From Mycobacterium scrofulaceum (GTDB lineage Bacteria; Actinomycetota; Actinomycetes; Mycobacteriales; Mycobacteriaceae), in contig NZ_LZJW01000062.1 of assembly GCF_001667885.1 (NCBI RefSeq), positions 1 to 64,000 on the forward strand: 64,000 bases of DNA, read 5' to 3'. The notes beneath the pieces were generated by a model. The model saw only the letters and a program-made list of their open reading frames with translations. It was not told where the DNA came from and did no database searches. Position numbers and translations under genes: made by a program. This document shows positions 18,166 to 28,614 of this stretch, in pieces (the first letter of the stretch is position 1; every line of letters starts with the position of its first letter).

Positions 18166-19818
18166 ATGAGCACCGACGCCATCCCCACACAAACATTGCA
18201 CGCCGGCCGGCTCATCGCTCGGCGCCTGCGGGCCAGCGGTGTCGACACCCTCTTCACGTTGTCCGGCGGCCATCTGTTTTCCGTGTACGACGGCTGCCGC
18301 GAGGAGGGGATCCGGCTGATCGACACCCGCCACGAGCAGACCGCGGCCTTCGCCGCCGAAGGGTGGTCGAAAGTGACGCGGGTGCCCGGGGTCGCCGCGC
18401 TCACCGCGGGGCCGGGCGTCACCAACGGGATGAGCGCGATGGCGGCCGCCCAGCAGAACCAGTCGCCGCTCGTCGTGCTCGGTGGCCGGGCGCCGGCCGG
18501 GCGGTGGGGCATGGGTTCGTTGCAGGAGGTCGACCACGTGCCGTTCGTGGCGCCGCTGGCCCGCTTCGCCGCGACGGCGCAGTCCGCCGAGGACGCCGGC
18601 CGGCTCGTCGACGAGGCGTTGCGGGCTTCGGTCGGCGCGCCGTCGGGGGTTGGCTTCGTCGACTTCCCCATGGACCACGTGTTTTCCATGTCCGAAGATC
18701 ACGGGCGTCCCGGTGCGCTCACCGACCTGCCGCCGGGGCCCGGCGTGGACGACCTGGACGGCGCGGCCCTCGGCCGCGCCGCCAGCCTGCTGTCGGGGGC
18801 CAGGCGGCCGGTCATCATGGCGGGCACCAACGTCTGGTGGGGGCGCGGTGAGGCGGCCCTGCTGCGTCTCGCCGAGGAGCTACAGGTCCCGGTGCTGATG
18901 AACGGGATGGCCCGCGGCGCGGTGCCCGCCGATCACCCGCTGGCGTTCTCCCGGGTGCGGGGAAAAGCGTTGGGCGAGGCCGATGTTGCGCTGATTGTCG
19001 GGGTGCCCATGGATTTCCGGCTGGGCTTCGGCGGGGTGTTCGGGCCGCAGACCCGGCTCATCGTGGTGGACCGCGCCGAACCCGAACGCAAGCATCCCCG
19101 CCCGGTCGAGGCCGAGCTCTACGGCGACCTGCTGTCCATCCTCGCGGCCCTCGCGACCGGTAGCGGGACCGACCACCGCGACTGGATCGACGAACTGCGC
19201 ACCGACGAGACCGCCGCGCGCGGAAAGGAAAAAGCCGAACTCGCCGACGAGCGCGTGCCGCTGCATCCGATGCGGGTGTACGCGGAGCTGGCGCCGATGC
19301 TGGACCGCGACGCCATCGTCGTCATCGACGCCGGCGACTTCGGGTCCTACGCCGGGCGGGTGATCGACAGCTACCAACCGGGCTGCTGGCTGGACAGCGG
19401 CCCCTTCGGCTGCCTCGGCTCGGGGCCCGGTTACGCCCTGGCCGCCAAGCTGGCCCGGCCGGACCGTCAGGTCGTCCTGCTGCAGGGCGACGGCGCCTTC
19501 GGGTTCAGCGGCATGGAATGGGACACCCTGGTCCGGCACAACGTGCCCGTCGTCTCGGTCATCGGCAACAACGGCATCTGGGCGCTGGAGAAACATCCGA
19601 TGGAGGCGCTGTACGGCTACTCGGTCGTGGCGGAACTGCGGCCGGGAACCCGTTACGACGAGGTGGTGCGCGCCCTGGGCGGCCACGGCGAGCTGGTGTC
19701 CGCGCCGGCCGAGCTGCGGCCCGCGCTGGAACGGGCCTTCGCCAGCGGCCTGCCCTCGGTGGTCAACGTGCTCACCGATCCCAACGTCGCCTATCCCCGC
19801 CGGTCCAACCTCGCCTGA
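18166..19818 (+). CDS. ilvG: acetolactate-synthase-like thiamine diphosphate enzyme
   Basis: 550 residues, the length of Rv1820. The catalytic glutamate region reads [14 protein letters not shown] near residue 50. The TPP/magnesium motif [12 protein letters not shown] ends in GNNG around residues 445-470. The family includes acetolactate synthase, oxalyl-CoA decarboxylase and others. The key residues fit but do not prove acetolactate synthesis, and the main isoleucine-valine enzyme is encoded elsewhere in mycobacteria. No regulatory subunit gene is adjacent. Confidence 0.85.
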   Translation: MSTDAIPTQTLHAGRLIARRLRASGVDTLFTLSGGHLFSVYDGCREEGIRLIDTRHEQTAAFAAEGWSKVTRVPGVAALTAGPGVTNGMSAMAAAQQNQSPLVVLGGRAPAGRWGMGSLQEVDHVPFVAPLARFAATAQSAEDAGRLVDEALRASVGAPSGVGFVDFPMDHVFSMSEDHGRPGALTDLPPGPGVDDLDGAALGRAASLLSGARRPVIMAGTNVWWGRGEAALLRLAEELQVPVLMNGMARGAVPADHPLAFSRVRGKALGEADVALIVGVPMDFRLGFGGVFGPQTRLIVVDRAEPERKHPRPVEAELYGDLLSILAALATGSGTDHRDWIDELRTDETAARGKEKAELADERVPLHPMRVYAELAPMLDRDAIVVIDAGDFGSYAGRVIDSYQPGCWLDSGPFGCLGSGPGYALAAKLARPDRQVVLLQGDGAFGFSGMEWDTLVRHNVPVVSVIGNNGIWALEKHPMEALYGYSVVAELRPGTRYDEVVRALGGHGELVSAPAELRPALERAFASGLPSVVNVLTDPNVAYPRRSNLA

Positions 19819-19823
19819 ACACA

Positions 19824-19838
19824 CGCCCCACTGGGGCG
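19824..19838 (+). terminator. short GC hairpin after ilvG
   Basis: CGCCCCA (19824-19830) and TGGGGCG (19832-19838) are exact inverted repeats just after the ilvG stop. As RNA this makes a six-pair stem with a three-base loop. No U tract follows. A candidate terminator or pause site before secA2. Confidence 0.4.
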
Positions 19839-19915
19839 CACCGGCGCCCGCCGGCGCGGCGTGTCGCGCAAACACGCGCGCCCACGCCGATTTGCGGTTC
19901 ACGTACCGTTGACCT

Positions 19916-22240
19916 GTGCCAAAGACCACCCGCGCGCAGCCCGGCCGCCTGAGCAGCCGCTTCTGGCGACTGCTCGGCGCCAGCACCGAGAAGAACCGCA
20001 ACCGCTCCCTTTCACAGGTCACCGACTCCTCCGAATACGACGAGGAAGCGGCCGGCCTCACCGACGAGCAGCTGCGCAAGGCCGCCAAGCTGCTCAAGCT
20101 CGAGGACCTCGCCGAGTCCGACGACATCCCGCAATTCCTCGCGATCGCCAGGGAGGCGGCCGAGCGGGCCACCACGCTGCGCCCGTTCGACGTCCAGCTC
20201 CTCGGCGCGCTGCGCATGCTCGCCGGCGACGTCATCGAGATGGCCACCGGTGAGGGCAAGACGCTCTCCGGGGCGATCGCGGCCGCCGGCTACGCCCTCG
20301 CCGGGCGGCACGTGCACGTCGTGACGATCAACGATTACCTGGCCCGCCGCGACGCGGAGTGGATGGGCCCGCTGATCGAGGCGATGGGGTTGACCGTCGG
20401 CTGGATCACCGCCGAGTCGACCAGCGAGGAGCGTCGCGCCGCCTACGGCTGCGATGTCACCTACGCCTCGGTCAACGAAATCGGTTTCGACGTCTTGCGT
20501 GACCAACTCGTGGTCGACGTCGACGACCTGGTGTCGCCCAATCCCGATGTGGCGCTGATCGACGAGGCCGACTCGGTGCTCGTCGACGAGGCCCTGGTGC
20601 CGCTGGTGCTGGCCGGCACCACGCACCGGGAGACGCCCCGGCTGGAGATCATCAAGCTGGTCGGCGAACTGTCGCCGGACACGGATTACGACACCGACTC
20701 CGACAGCCGCAACGTCCATCTGACCGACGTCGGGGCGCGCAAAGTGGAGAAGGCGCTCGGCGGCATCGACCTCTACTCCGAGGAGCACGTCGGCACCACC
20801 CTGACCGAAGTGAACGTGGCGCTGCACGCGCACGTGCTGCTGCAGCGCGACGTGCACTACATCGTCCGCGACGACGCCGTGCACCTGATCAACGCCTCCC
20901 GCGGACGCATCGCGCAATTGCAGCGCTGGCCCGACGGCCTGCAGGCCGCGGTCGAGGCGAAGGAAGGGATCGAGACCACCGAAACGGGGGAGGTGCTGGA
21001 CACCATCACGGTGCAGGCGCTGATCAACCGCTACGAAACCGTGTGCGGCATGACGGGCACCGCGCTGGCCGCGGGGGAGCAACTGCGCCAGTTCTACAAG
21101 CTCGGTGTGTCGCCAATTCCGTCCAATAAGCCCAACATTCGCGAGGACGAGTCCGACCGCGTCTACATCACCGCCGCCGCCAAGAACGACGGGATCGTCG
21201 ACCACATCGCCGAGGTGCACGAGACCGGTCAGCCGGTGCTGGTCGGCACCCGCGATGTGGCCGAATCCGAGGAACTGCACGAGCGGCTGTTGCGCCGCGG
21301 CGTGCCCGCGGTGGTGCTCAACGCCAAGAACGACGCCGAGGAGGCCGAGGTCATCGCCGAGGCCGGCAAGTACGGGGTGGTCACCGTGTCGACGCAGATG
21401 GCGGGGCGCGGCACCGACATTCGGCTCGGCGGCTCCGATGAGGCCGACCACGACCGCGTCGCCGAGCTCGGCGGCCTGCACGTGGTGGGCACCGGGCGGC
21501 ATCACACCGAGCGGCTGGACAACCAGCTGCGCGGGCGCGCGGGCCGCCAGGGCGACCCCGGCTCGTCGGTGTTCTTCTCGAGTTGGGAAGACGACGTCGT
21601 CGCGGCCAACCTCGACCACAACAAGCTGCCGATGGAAACCGACGAGGACGGCCGGATCGTCAGCCCGAAGGCGGCCGGGCTGCTCGACCACGCCCAGCGG
21701 GTCGCCGAGGGCCGGATGCTGGACGTGCACGCCAATACCTGGCGCTACAACCAACTGATCGCCCAGCAGCGCGCCATCATCGTCGATCGCCGTAACACGT
21801 TGCTGCGCACCGCAACCGCGCGCGAGGAGCTCGCCGAACTGGCGCCCAAGCGGTACAAGGAGCTTTCCAAGGAAATCCCGGAGGATCGCCTGGAGACGAT
21901 CTGCCGGCAGATCATGCTCTACCACCTGGACCGCGGGTGGGCCGACCATCTGGCGTACCTGGCGGACATTCGCGAGAGCATCCACCTGCGGGCGCTGGGC
22001 CGGCAGAACCCGCTGGACGAATTCCACCGGCTGGCGGTGGACGCGTTCGCGTCGCTGGCCGCGGACGCCATCGAGGCCGCGCAGCAGACGTTCGAGACGG
22101 CGAACGTCCTCGAGGAGGAGCAGGGCCTGGATCTGTCCAAGCTGGCCCGGCCGACCTCGACGTGGACGTACATGGTCAACGACAACCCGTTGTCGGACGA
22201 CACGCTGTCGACGCTCAGCCTGCCCGGGGTCTTCCGCTAA
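19916..22240 (+). CDS. secA2: accessory Sec translocase ATPase SecA2
   Basis: 774 residues. The DEAD-type motor motif MATGEGKT spans residues 109-116. The second motor domain carries [12 protein letters not shown] and [15 protein letters not shown]. It is shorter than SecA1, with a reduced helical wing and C-terminus, as expected of SecA2. SecA2 exports a subset of proteins, including virulence factors, through SecYEG. The GTG at 19916 gives VPKTTRAQ; some annotations of the M. tuberculosis gene begin further upstream, but the shorter form fits here. Neighbours pgsA2 and the DUF881 genes are in the conserved order. Confidence 0.95.
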   Translation: MPKTTRAQPGRLSSRFWRLLGASTEKNRNRSLSQVTDSSEYDEEAAGLTDEQLRKAAKLLKLEDLAESDDIPQFLAIAREAAERATTLRPFDVQLLGALRMLAGDVIEMATGEGKTLSGAIAAAGYALAGRHVHVVTINDYLARRDAEWMGPLIEAMGLTVGWITAESTSEERRAAYGCDVTYASVNEIGFDVLRDQLVVDVDDLVSPNPDVALIDEADSVLVDEALVPLVLAGTTHRETPRLEIIKLVGELSPDTDYDTDSDSRNVHLTDVGARKVEKALGGIDLYSEEHVGTTLTEVNVALHAHVLLQRDVHYIVRDDAVHLINASRGRIAQLQRWPDGLQAAVEAKEGIETTETGEVLDTITVQALINRYETVCGMTGTALAAGEQLRQFYKLGVSPIPSNKPNIREDESDRVYITAAAKNDGIVDHIAEVHETGQPVLVGTRDVAESEELHERLLRRGVPAVVLNAKNDAEEAEVIAEAGKYGVVTVSTQMAGRGTDIRLGGSDEADHDRVAELGGLHVVGTGRHHTERLDNQLRGRAGRQGDPGSSVFFSSWEDDVVAANLDHNKLPMETDEDGRIVSPKAAGLLDHAQRVAEGRMLDVHANTWRYNQLIAQQRAIIVDRRNTLLRTATAREELAELAPKRYKELSKEIPEDRLETICRQIMLYHLDRGWADHLAYLADIRESIHLRALGRQNPLDEFHRLAVDAFASLAADAIEAAQQTFETANVLEEEQGLDLSKLARPTSTWTYMVNDNPLSDDTLSTLSLPGVFR

Positions 22241-22260
22241 GCCGTTCAACGGCGGGCGCC

Positions 22261-22313
22261 GAATGTGCGTCCAGCCGCACACTGGGGACCGAGTGTGCGT
22301 CCAGCCGCGCACT
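22261..22313 (+). repeat. tandem 30-bp-period hairpin repeat between secA2 and pgsA2
   Basis: Two near-identical units, 22261-22283 and 22291-22313, share tgtgcgtccagccgc. Each folds as a hairpin with TGTGCG opposite CGCACA or its variant and the loop tccagc. In unit two the change from A to G still allows a G-U pair, and the flanking bases extend the stem. The element could end secA2 transcription. Confidence 0.65.
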
Positions 22314-22338
22314 CGGCGTTCGGCTAATGTCACGGCTT

Positions 22339-22968
22339 ATGGAGCCGGCGCTTCCACCCGACCGGGTGCTGACGGTGCCCAACGCGCTGAGCGCCATTCG
22401 CCTGGTGCTCATCGGAGTGTTCGTCTACGCCCTGCTGTTCGCCCACGCCAACGGTTGGGCGGTCGGGATCCTGATGTTCAGCGGCGCGTCGGACTGGGCC
22501 GACGGCAAGATCGCCCGGCTGCTCAACCAGTCTTCGCGGCTCGGCGTCCTGCTCGATCCTGCGGTCGACCGCCTCTACATGATCTGCGTGCCCGTGGTGA
22601 TGGCGATGAGCGGGATCGTGCCGTGGTGGTTCGTCGGCGTCCTGCTGGCGCGCGACGGCCTGCTGGCGGCGACGCTGCCGCTGTTGTGGAGCCGGGGCTT
22701 GTCCGCGCTGCCGGTGACCTACATCGGCAAGGCCGCCACCTTCGCGTTGATGTCGGGCTTTCCGCTGGTGTTGCTGGGCACGTGGGACGCCCTGTGGAGC
22801 CGGGTGGTCGGGGCCTGCGGCTGGGCCTTCCTGATCTGGGGCATGTATGGCTATCTGTGGGCGTTCGCGCTGTATGTGGTGCAGATGACGCTGGTCATCC
22901 GCCGGATGCCCCGCCTCAAACACGATGCGCACCGGCCCGGGACACCCAAGGCGGTCGATCGTGGCTGA
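22339..22968 (+). CDS. pgsA2: CDP-alcohol phosphatidyltransferase PgsA2
   Basis: 209 residues, exactly the M. tuberculosis length, when started at ATG 22339. The CDP-alcohol phosphotransferase motif is complete: D-x2-D-G-x2-A-R-x8-G-x3-D-x3-D, with Asp52, Asp55, Asp73 and Asp77. Four to six membrane helices. The enzyme transfers a phosphatidyl or related group from a CDP-linked lipid. PgsA2 may be phosphatidylglycerophosphate or cardiolipin synthase-like; the substrate has not been fixed by sequence. It overlaps the next gene by eight bases. Confidence 0.9.
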   Translation: MEPALPPDRVLTVPNALSAIRLVLIGVFVYALLFAHANGWAVGILMFSGASDWADGKIARLLNQSSRLGVLLDPAVDRLYMICVPVVMAMSGIVPWWFVGVLLARDGLLAATLPLLWSRGLSALPVTYIGKAATFALMSGFPLVLLGTWDALWSRVVGACGWAFLIWGMYGYLWAFALYVVQMTLVIRRMPRLKHDAHRPGTPKAVDRG

Positions 22969-23887
22969 CCCGGACCGCCTGCTGGGCGGCTACGACCCCA
23001 ACGCCGGGCGCAGCGCACACGTGGCGTCGCGGCCGCAGTTGATCCCGGTGCCGTCCCTGCTGCGCGCCCTGCTTTCCGAGCACCTCGATCCCGGCTACGC
23101 CGCGGCCGCTCAGAAGCGTCGCGAGGCTGCCACGCCGGGGGGCGGGCGCGAACGCGCCTTCGGCTGGCTCTGGCAGGCGCTGGCGGCGCTGCTGATCGCC
23201 ACCGTCTTCGCCGCCGCGGTCGCACAGGCGCGTTCGGTCGCGCCCGGTGTGCGCTCCGCGCAGCAATTGTTGCTGGGCAATGTGCGTTCGACGGAGAGCA
23301 CCGCGGCCAAACTCGCCCAGCGGCGCGGCGAGCTGTCCTCTCGGGTCGACGACGTGCAGCGCCGCGCACTGGCCGACGACGCCGAAGGGCAGCGGCTGTT
23401 GGCTCGTCTCGACGCGCTCGGCCTGGCGGCGGCGAGCCGGCCCGTCATCGGTCCCGGCCTGAAGGTGACCGTGACCGATCCCGGCGCCGGCCCGAACCTT
23501 TCCGACGTCTCCAAGCAGCGGGTCAGCGGCAGCAGGCAGATCATTCTGGACCGGGATCTGCAGCTGGTCGTCAACTCGTTGTGGGCGAGCGGGGCCGAGG
23601 CGATCTCGGTCGGCGGCGTCCGCATCGGTCCCAACGTGACCATTCGGCAGGCCGGCGGGGCGATCCTGGTCGACAACAACCCCACCAGCAGCCCGTACAC
23701 GATCCTCGCGGTGGGCCCGCCCCGCGCCATGCGGGACGTCTTCGACCAGAGCTCCGGCCGGCAGCGCCTCAAACTCCTCGAGGTCTCCTACGGTGTCGTC
23801 GTCACGGTCGACGCCGCCGACGGGCTGACGCTTCCCGCCGGATCGATCCGCGATACCAGGTTCGCCAAACAGATTGGGCCACAGTGA
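22961..23887 (+). CDS. DUF881 membrane-anchored protein (Rv1823-like)
   Basis: 308 residues starting at GTG 22961, which overlaps the pgsA2 stop and gives the [13 protein letters not shown] start. One membrane helix (about residues 67-90), then a coiled-coil segment and an extracytoplasmic DUF881 domain ([17 protein letters not shown]). DUF881 proteins flank the small basic protein gene in actinobacteria and firmicutes and are suspected cell-envelope or division factors. Its paralogue is the Rv1825-like gene two positions downstream. Confidence 0.85.
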   Translation: MADPDRLLGGYDPNAGRSAHVASRPQLIPVPSLLRALLSEHLDPGYAAAAQKRREAATPGGGRERAFGWLWQALAALLIATVFAAAVAQARSVAPGVRSAQQLLLGNVRSTESTAAKLAQRRGELSSRVDDVQRRALADDAEGQRLLARLDALGLAAASRPVIGPGLKVTVTDPGAGPNLSDVSKQRVSGSRQIILDRDLQLVVNSLWASGAEAISVGGVRIGPNVTIRQAGGAILVDNNPTSSPYTILAVGPPRAMRDVFDQSSGRQRLKLLEVSYGVVVTVDAADGLTLPAGSIRDTRFAKQIGPQ

Positions 23888-23942
23888 GGAAAGTCCTCGG
23901 CAGACATCTCCGCCGGTGCGCGTCACGGAACGGAAACCGAGC

Positions 23943-24275
23943 ATGATCGGCATCGCGGCGCTGGCGATCGGGATCGTGCTCGGCCTGGTGTTCCACCCCG
24001 CGGTGCCCGAGGCCGTCCAGCCGTACCTGCCCATCGCGGTGGTGGCGGCGCTCGACGCCGTGTTCGGCGGGCTACGCGCCTACCTGGAGCGGATCTTCGA
24101 CCCGAAGGTCTTCGTGATCTCGTTCGTGTTCAACGTTTTCGTGGCCGCGCTGATCGTCTATGTCGGAGACCAATTGGGTGTGGGTACCCAGTTGTCCACG
24201 GCGATCATCGTGGTGCTGGGCATCCGCATCTTCGGCAATGCCGCCGCGCTGCGCCGCCGGCTGTTCGGGGCGTGA
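23943..24275 (+). CDS. small basic protein Sbp (DUF1290)
   Basis: 110-residue integral membrane protein with three hydrophobic helices (about 2-20, 28-48 and 56-80) and a basic C-terminus ending in RRRLFG. DUF1290/Sbp is found next to DUF881 genes in many Gram-positive genomes, near division genes. The ATG at 23943 is chosen because it begins the first helix; the frame is open further upstream. Function unknown, and probably acts with the two DUF881 proteins. Confidence 0.82.
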   Translation: MIGIAALAIGIVLGLVFHPAVPEAVQPYLPIAVVAALDAVFGGLRAYLERIFDPKVFVISFVFNVFVAALIVYVGDQLGVGTQLSTAIIVVLGIRIFGNAAALRRRLFGA

Positions 24276-24278
24276 CGG

Positions 24279-24322
24279 GCGGCGCGACGATGCGGAGCGA
24301 AGCGATGAAGGGGATCGGCGCC
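24279..24322 (+). repeat. MIRU-like intergenic element
   Basis: Begins gcggcgcgacgatgcgg, contains gcgaagcgatgaaggg and ends ggcgcc. It resembles the element at 14585-14630 and the MIRU family as I remember it. It fills the gap between the Sbp and DUF881 genes and contains the start of a 13-codon open frame. Confidence 0.55.
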
Positions 24323-24346
24323 ATGGCCAAGGCGAGGCCGGCGTGA
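24305..24346 (+). other. 13-codon bridging ORF overlapping the next start codon
   Basis: ATG AAG GGG through TGA encodes MKGIGAMAKARPA. Its TGA (24344-24346) overlaps the GTG (24343-24345) of the DUF881 gene. This is the kind of bridge that MIRU elements make between genes, and it may couple translation across the element. Confidence 0.4.
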
Positions 24347-25176
24347 GCGAGGAACCGCCCGGCGACGCCGCCGAAAGCGCGGAAAGCCGTGTCCCGCACG
24401 GGCGGCACGAATTACCGTCCAAGCGCCCACGCCCCGAGATCGGTCCGGTGCGCCGCACCGGACTGTCGGGGATGGTCCGCGGCGGTCGCTCCCGGCTGGC
24501 GTTCGGGACGTTGGCGGTGCTGTTGTGCCTGCTGCTCGGCATCGCCATCGTGACGCAGGTCCGGCAGAACGAGTCGGGTGATTCCCTGGAAACGGCGCGT
24601 CCCGCGGACTTGCTGGTGCTGCTGGATTCGCTGCGGCAGCGCGAGGCCACCCTCAACGCCGAGGTGAACGAACTGCAGAACACGCTGAATTCGCTGCAGG
24701 CGTCGGGCAACAACGACCAGGCCGCCATCCAGGCCGCGCAGGCCAGGCTCGCCGCCCTGTCCATCCTGGTCGGCGCGGTGGGTGCCACCGGACCGGGCGT
24801 CACGATCACGATCGACGACCCCGGGCCCGGGGTCTCGCCGGAGGTGATCCTCGACGTGATCAACGAACTGCGGGCCGCCGGCGCCGAGGCAATCGAGATC
24901 AACGATGCACACCAGTCCGTGCGCGTGGGCGTCGATACCTGGGTGGTGGGCATGCCGGGTTCGCTGACCATCGACACCAAGACGCTGTCGCCCCCGTATT
25001 CGATTCTGGCCATTGGTGATCCGCCGACCCTGGCCGCGGCGATGAACATTCCGGGCGGCGCGGAGGACAGCATCAAGCGCGTCGGTGCGCGGATGTCCGT
25101 TCGGCAAGAGGATCGAGTGGACGTGACCACCTTGCGACAACCAAAACCGCACCAATACGCTCAGCCCGTCAAGTGA
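24343..25176 (+). CDS. DUF881 membrane-anchored protein (Rv1825-like)
   Basis: 277 residues from GTG 24343. A disordered charged N-terminus (about 1-45) precedes one membrane helix (about 50-68), a coiled coil rich in Gln/Asn (about 80-130) and the DUF881 domain (VTITIDDPGPG, ILAIGDPPTL). Paralogue of the gene at 22961. In M. tuberculosis this locus has the same order. A role in envelope integrity or division is inferred from neighbourhood only. The gcvH gene follows after 28 bases. Confidence 0.85.
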   Translation: MSEEPPGDAAESAESRVPHGRHELPSKRPRPEIGPVRRTGLSGMVRGGRSRLAFGTLAVLLCLLLGIAIVTQVRQNESGDSLETARPADLLVLLDSLRQREATLNAEVNELQNTLNSLQASGNNDQAAIQAAQARLAALSILVGAVGATGPGVTITIDDPGPGVSPEVILDVINELRAAGAEAIEINDAHQSVRVGVDTWVVGMPGSLTIDTKTLSPPYSILAIGDPPTLAAAMNIPGGAEDSIKRVGARMSVRQEDRVDVTTLRQPKPHQYAQPVK

Positions 25177-25204
25177 GCACATCCGCGACAGAACAGGATC
25201 ACTA

Positions 25205-25603
25205 GTGAGCGACATCCCGCCCGATCTGCACTACACCGCCGAACACGAATGGGTTCGCCGAAGCGGTGACGACGTCGTTCGGGTCGGGATCACCGACTTC
25301 GCGCAGTCGGCGCTGGGCGATGTCGTCTTCGTTCAGCTGCCCGACGTGGGTGCCGAACTGACCGCGGGTGAATCCTTCGGCGAGGTCGAGTCGACGAAGT
25401 CGGTGTCGGACCTGTACGCGCCGGTGTCGGGCACGGTGTCCGCGGTCAACGCCGATCTGGAAGGCAGCCCGCAGCTGGTCAACTCCGACCCGTACGGGGG
25501 CGGGTGGCTGCTGGACGTTCAGGTGTCCGACGTCGCCGCGCTGGAGTCCGCCATCTCGTCGCTGCTCGACGCCGAGGCCTACCGCGGAACCTTGACCGAA
25601 TGA
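25205..25603 (+). CDS. gcvH: glycine cleavage system H protein
   Basis: 132 residues. Carries the lipoyl-attachment motif ESTKSVSDLYAPVSG with the modified lysine at residue 65. In the glycine cleavage system the lipoyl arm shuttles the aminomethyl group between P (GcvB), T and L proteins. Start at GTG 25205 gives the usual short N-terminus. It heads a group with garA and two regulators, as in M. tuberculosis. gcvB lies 3.3 kb downstream under a glycine riboswitch. Confidence 0.95.
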   Translation: MSDIPPDLHYTAEHEWVRRSGDDVVRVGITDFAQSALGDVVFVQLPDVGAELTAGESFGEVESTKSVSDLYAPVSGTVSAVNADLEGSPQLVNSDPYGGGWLLDVQVSDVAALESAISSLLDAEAYRGTLTE

Positions 25604-25856
25604 CGATTGCTAATCTGCCTGCCAGCCCCGCGCGGCGACGCGAGCGGCGCGGAAGGCCGGCGGGGGAAAGGCGGGCAATCGGTCCGCTGATCGTCGGGTG
25701 GGGGGCACATTGCAGAGCCATGCGCGGTACCGTCGACAGATCGACACTTGAAGGCAGCAGTCTTAGCAATCGGCAGTACCGGGCGAGTAAACCCAGTGAG
25801 CAGCCGGCCGAGCGGCCCGGTCAGACAACGCCACAGCAGCCAGTGAGGAGCAGCGC

Positions 25857-26327
25857 GTGACGGACATGGACAACGACCAGACCTCTGACGAAGTCACGGT
25901 GGAGACGACCTCGGTCTTCCGTGCCGACTTCCTCAACGAACTGGATGCGCCCGCGCAGGCGGGCACCGAAAGCGCGGTTTCCGGGGTGGAGGGGCTTCCC
26001 GCCGGCTCGGCGCTGCTGGTCGTCAAACGGGGACCGAACGCCGGCTCGCGTTTCCTGCTCGACCAGCCGATCACGTCGGCCGGTCGGCATCCCGACAGCG
26101 ACATCTTTCTCGACGACGTCACCGTCAGCCGTCGCCACGCCGAATTCAGGTTGGAAAACAACGAATTCAACGTGGTGGATGTCGGTAGCCTTAATGGCAC
26201 CTACGTCAACCGGGAGCCCGTCGACTCGGCGGTGCTCGCCAACGGCGACGAGGTGCAGATCGGCAAGTTCCGCTTGGTGTTTCTGACCGGGCCCAAGCAG
26301 GGTGAGGACGGAGGATCCGGAGGCTAG
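25857..26327 (+). CDS. garA: FHA-domain metabolic regulator GarA
   Basis: 156 residues. The N-terminal phosphorylation motif ETTSVF has the two threonines at residues 17 and 18, targets of PknG and PknB. The FHA domain carries the usual phosphopeptide-binding loops ([26 protein letters not shown]). GarA binds and controls 2-oxoglutarate dehydrogenase, glutamate dehydrogenase and glutamate synthase; phosphorylation releases it. GTG at 25857 is used; the in-frame ATG nine bases later is possible. Its stop overlaps the start of the MerR gene. Confidence 0.95.
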   Translation: MTDMDNDQTSDEVTVETTSVFRADFLNELDAPAQAGTESAVSGVEGLPAGSALLVVKRGPNAGSRFLLDQPITSAGRHPDSDIFLDDVTVSRRHAEFRLENNEFNVVDVGSLNGTYVNREPVDSAVLANGDEVQIGKFRLVFLTGPKQGEDGGSGG

Positions 26328-27082
26328 TGAGCGCACCCGATAGCCCGGCACTGGCCGGGATGTCGATTGGGGCGGTCCTGGAACTGTTGAGGCCGGACTT
26401 TCCCGATGTCACGATCTCCAAGATTCGCTTCCTGGAGGCCGAAGGACTGGTGACGCCGCAGCGCGCTGCCTCGGGCTATCGGAGATTCACCGCGTATGAC
26501 TGCGCTCGGCTGCGGTTCATCCTCACCGCACAGCGCGATCATTACCTACCGCTCAAGGTGATCCGCGCGCAGTTGGACGCGCAGCCCGACGGCGAGTTGC
26601 CTCCTTTCGGGTCGCCCTACGCCGGCCCACGTCTGGTGTCCGTGGCGGGGGTCGGGGACACCGGCGCCGAGCAGGCCGCCGGATCGGATGCGGCCGCGGT
26701 CGCGCCGTCGAGCATCCGGTTGAGCCGGGAAGACCTGCTGGAGCGGTCGGGGGTGGCCGACGACCTGTTGACGGCGCTGCTCAAGGCGGGAGTGATCACG
26801 ACCGGCCCGGGCGGCTTCTTCGACGAACACGCCGTCGTGATCCTGCAATGCGCGCGGGCACTGTCGGAATACGGTGTCGAGCCACGGCACCTGCGGGCGT
26901 TCCGCTCGGCCGCGGACCGGCAATCCGACTTGATCGCCCAAATCGCCGGGCCGATAGGGAAAGCCGGTACGGCCGGGGCCCGGGACCGCGCCGACGACCT
27001 GGCGCGCGAGGTGGCGGCCCTGGCCATCACGTTGCACACGTCGCTGGTCAAATCCGCCGTTCGCGACGTTCTGCATCGCTGA
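26327..27082 (+). CDS. MerR family transcriptional regulator (Rv1828-like)
   Basis: 251 residues. The N-terminal winged HTH ([23 protein letters not shown], about residues 9-31, and [12 protein letters not shown]) is MerR-type. A C-terminal helical domain replaces the metal-binding loop, so the ligand is unlikely to be a metal. The GTG start overlaps the garA TAG by one base, so the two are translationally linked. A second MerR gene lies downstream. Target genes are not known from sequence. Confidence 0.88.
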   Translation: MSAPDSPALAGMSIGAVLELLRPDFPDVTISKIRFLEAEGLVTPQRAASGYRRFTAYDCARLRFILTAQRDHYLPLKVIRAQLDAQPDGELPPFGSPYAGPRLVSVAGVGDTGAEQAAGSDAAAVAPSSIRLSREDLLERSGVADDLLTALLKAGVITTGPGGFFDEHAVVILQCARALSEYGVEPRHLRAFRSAADRQSDLIAQIAGPIGKAGTAGARDRADDLAREVAALAITLHTSLVKSAVRDVLHR

Positions 27083-27187
27083 GGACTAGACTTCGTCGAT
27101 AGCTTGGTTTTCAGCGGCACAGCGGAAATTCGGCGCCGCCGTTGCGCCAAGAAACGACACGGCAGCATATGCGGAGGGCAGACACAA

Positions 27188-27682
27188 ATGGGTGAAGTTC
27201 GTGTTGTCGGCATTCGCGTGGAGCAGCCGCAGAACCAGCCGGTCCTGTTACTGCGCGAAACCGACGGCGACCGATACCTGCCGATCTGGATTGGCCAGTC
27301 GGAGGCTGCCGCGATCGCGCTCGAGCAGCAGGGCGTCGAGCCGCCGCGCCCGCTGACGCACGATCTGATCAGGGATGTCATTGCCGCGCTTGGCCATTCA
27401 CTCAAAGAGGTGCGGATCGTCGACCTTCAAGAGGGCACCTTTTACGCCGACCTGGTCTTCGACCGCAATATCACGGTGTCGGCGCGGCCCTCGGATTCGG
27501 TGGCGATAGCGCTGCGCGTCGGCGTCCCGATCTACGTCGAGGAGGCGGTGCTGGCCCAGGCCGGCCTGCTGATCCCCGACGAGACCGACGAGGAGGGCGG
27601 CACCGCCGTCCGCGAGGACGAGGTGGAGAAGTTCAAGGAGTTCCTCGACAGCGTCTCGCCCGACGATTTCAAGGCCACCTAA
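27188..27682 (+). CDS. DUF151/bifunctional-nuclease domain protein (Rv1829-like)
   Basis: 164 residues, exactly the remembered length of Rv1829, from ATG 27188 with GGAGGG a short distance upstream. The DUF151 core reads LPIWIGQSEAAAIALEQ, RPLTHDLI and SARPSDSVAIALR. Some plant and bacterial members have nuclease activity; none has been shown for this one to my knowledge. Extremely conserved in mycobacteria and placed between two MerR genes. Confidence 0.88.
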   Translation: MGEVRVVGIRVEQPQNQPVLLLRETDGDRYLPIWIGQSEAAAIALEQQGVEPPRPLTHDLIRDVIAALGHSLKEVRIVDLQEGTFYADLVFDRNITVSARPSDSVAIALRVGVPIYVEEAVLAQAGLLIPDETDEEGGTAVREDEVEKFKEFLDSVSPDDFKAT

Positions 27683-27963
27683 ACCCCTTTCCGGCCCCTT
27701 CCAGCGGCTTCGCGAACCCCGCCGGCGCCGACTACCCTGGACACCGACATCACGGATCCGTCTCACTTACCACCGGGATGTCGACACGCCTGGCGGATAG
27801 CGCCCTCACTTTGCCCGGCGGCAGCCATACTTTGATCACGACTTAAGGGCGCGGTAGCTATCGAAGCGCGTAAGCTCTCTAGCACTCGGGCCTGAGCAAA
27901 CGTGGCTGCGACGCAGCCAGTACGCAGCTGGAAACGAAAGCGCGATCGGCGAGAGGAAGCACC

Positions 27964-28569
27964 GTGAGCGAGCAGCCACGTCAAGAACAGCTGGATCTAG
28001 CTGAGCACGCGACCGCCGCGCCGGAAGCGCCCGTGCAGCCCGGACTGTTTCCCGACGACTCCGTGCCGGACGAGCTGGTCGGCTACCGCGGCCCGAGCGC
28101 CTGCCAGATCGCGGGAATCACCTACCGCCAGCTGGACTACTGGGCGCGCACCTCGCTGGTGGTGCCGTCGATCCGCAGCGCGGCGGGCTCGGGCAGCCAG
28201 CGGCTCTACTCGTTCAAAGACATCCTGGTGCTCAAGATCGTCAAGCGGCTGCTCGACACCGGGATCTCGCTGCACAACATCCGAGTCGCGGTCGACCACC
28301 TGCGCCAGCGCGGCGTGCAGGACCTGGCCAACATCACGTTGTTCTCCGACGGCACCACGGTTTACGAGTGCACGTCGGCCGAAGAGGTCGTCGACCTGCT
28401 GCAGGGCGGCCAGGGCGTGTTCGGCATCGCGGTATCGGGCGCCATGCGGGAGCTGACCGGCGTGATCGCCGACTTCCCCGGCGAGCGGGCCGACGGGGGC
28501 GAGTCGATCGCCGCCCCCGAAGACGAGCTGGCCTCGCGCCGCAAGCACCGCGACCGCAAGATCGGTTAA
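27964..28569 (+). CDS. MerR family transcriptional regulator (Rv1830-like)
   Basis: 201 residues from GTG 27964, preceded by gagaggaag. MerR-type DNA-binding domain at about 45-110 (ITYRQLDYWARTSLV, YSFKDILVLKIV). The C-terminal domain is short. M. tuberculosis Rv1830 has been tied to growth and drug tolerance, but its ligand is unknown to me. The 281-base gap upstream lies between it and the DUF151 gene and is likely its promoter region; only partly AT-rich hexamers were seen there. Confidence 0.87.
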   Translation: MSEQPRQEQLDLAEHATAAPEAPVQPGLFPDDSVPDELVGYRGPSACQIAGITYRQLDYWARTSLVVPSIRSAAGSGSQRLYSFKDILVLKIVKRLLDTGISLHNIRVAVDHLRQRGVQDLANITLFSDGTTVYECTSAEEVVDLLQGGQGVFGIAVSGAMRELTGVIADFPGERADGGESIAAPEDELASRRKHRDRKIG

Positions 28570-28614
28570 CCCCACCCGCGCCACCGGGCCGGGTAAACTA
28601 GGCGCTGCATCGCA

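Noticed and set aside
20012..22333. 773-codon minus-strand open frame opposite secA2
   Set aside because: It mirrors secA2 in high-GC DNA and has no recognisable protein motif; secA2 is certain.
22263..23042. open frame starting MCVQPHT across pgsA2
   Set aside because: Wrong frame over pgsA2 and the DUF881 gene; it begins in the hairpin repeat.
25602..25860. open frame between gcvH and garA
   Set aside because: Likely a promoter region; the product is Arg/Pro-rich without motifs.
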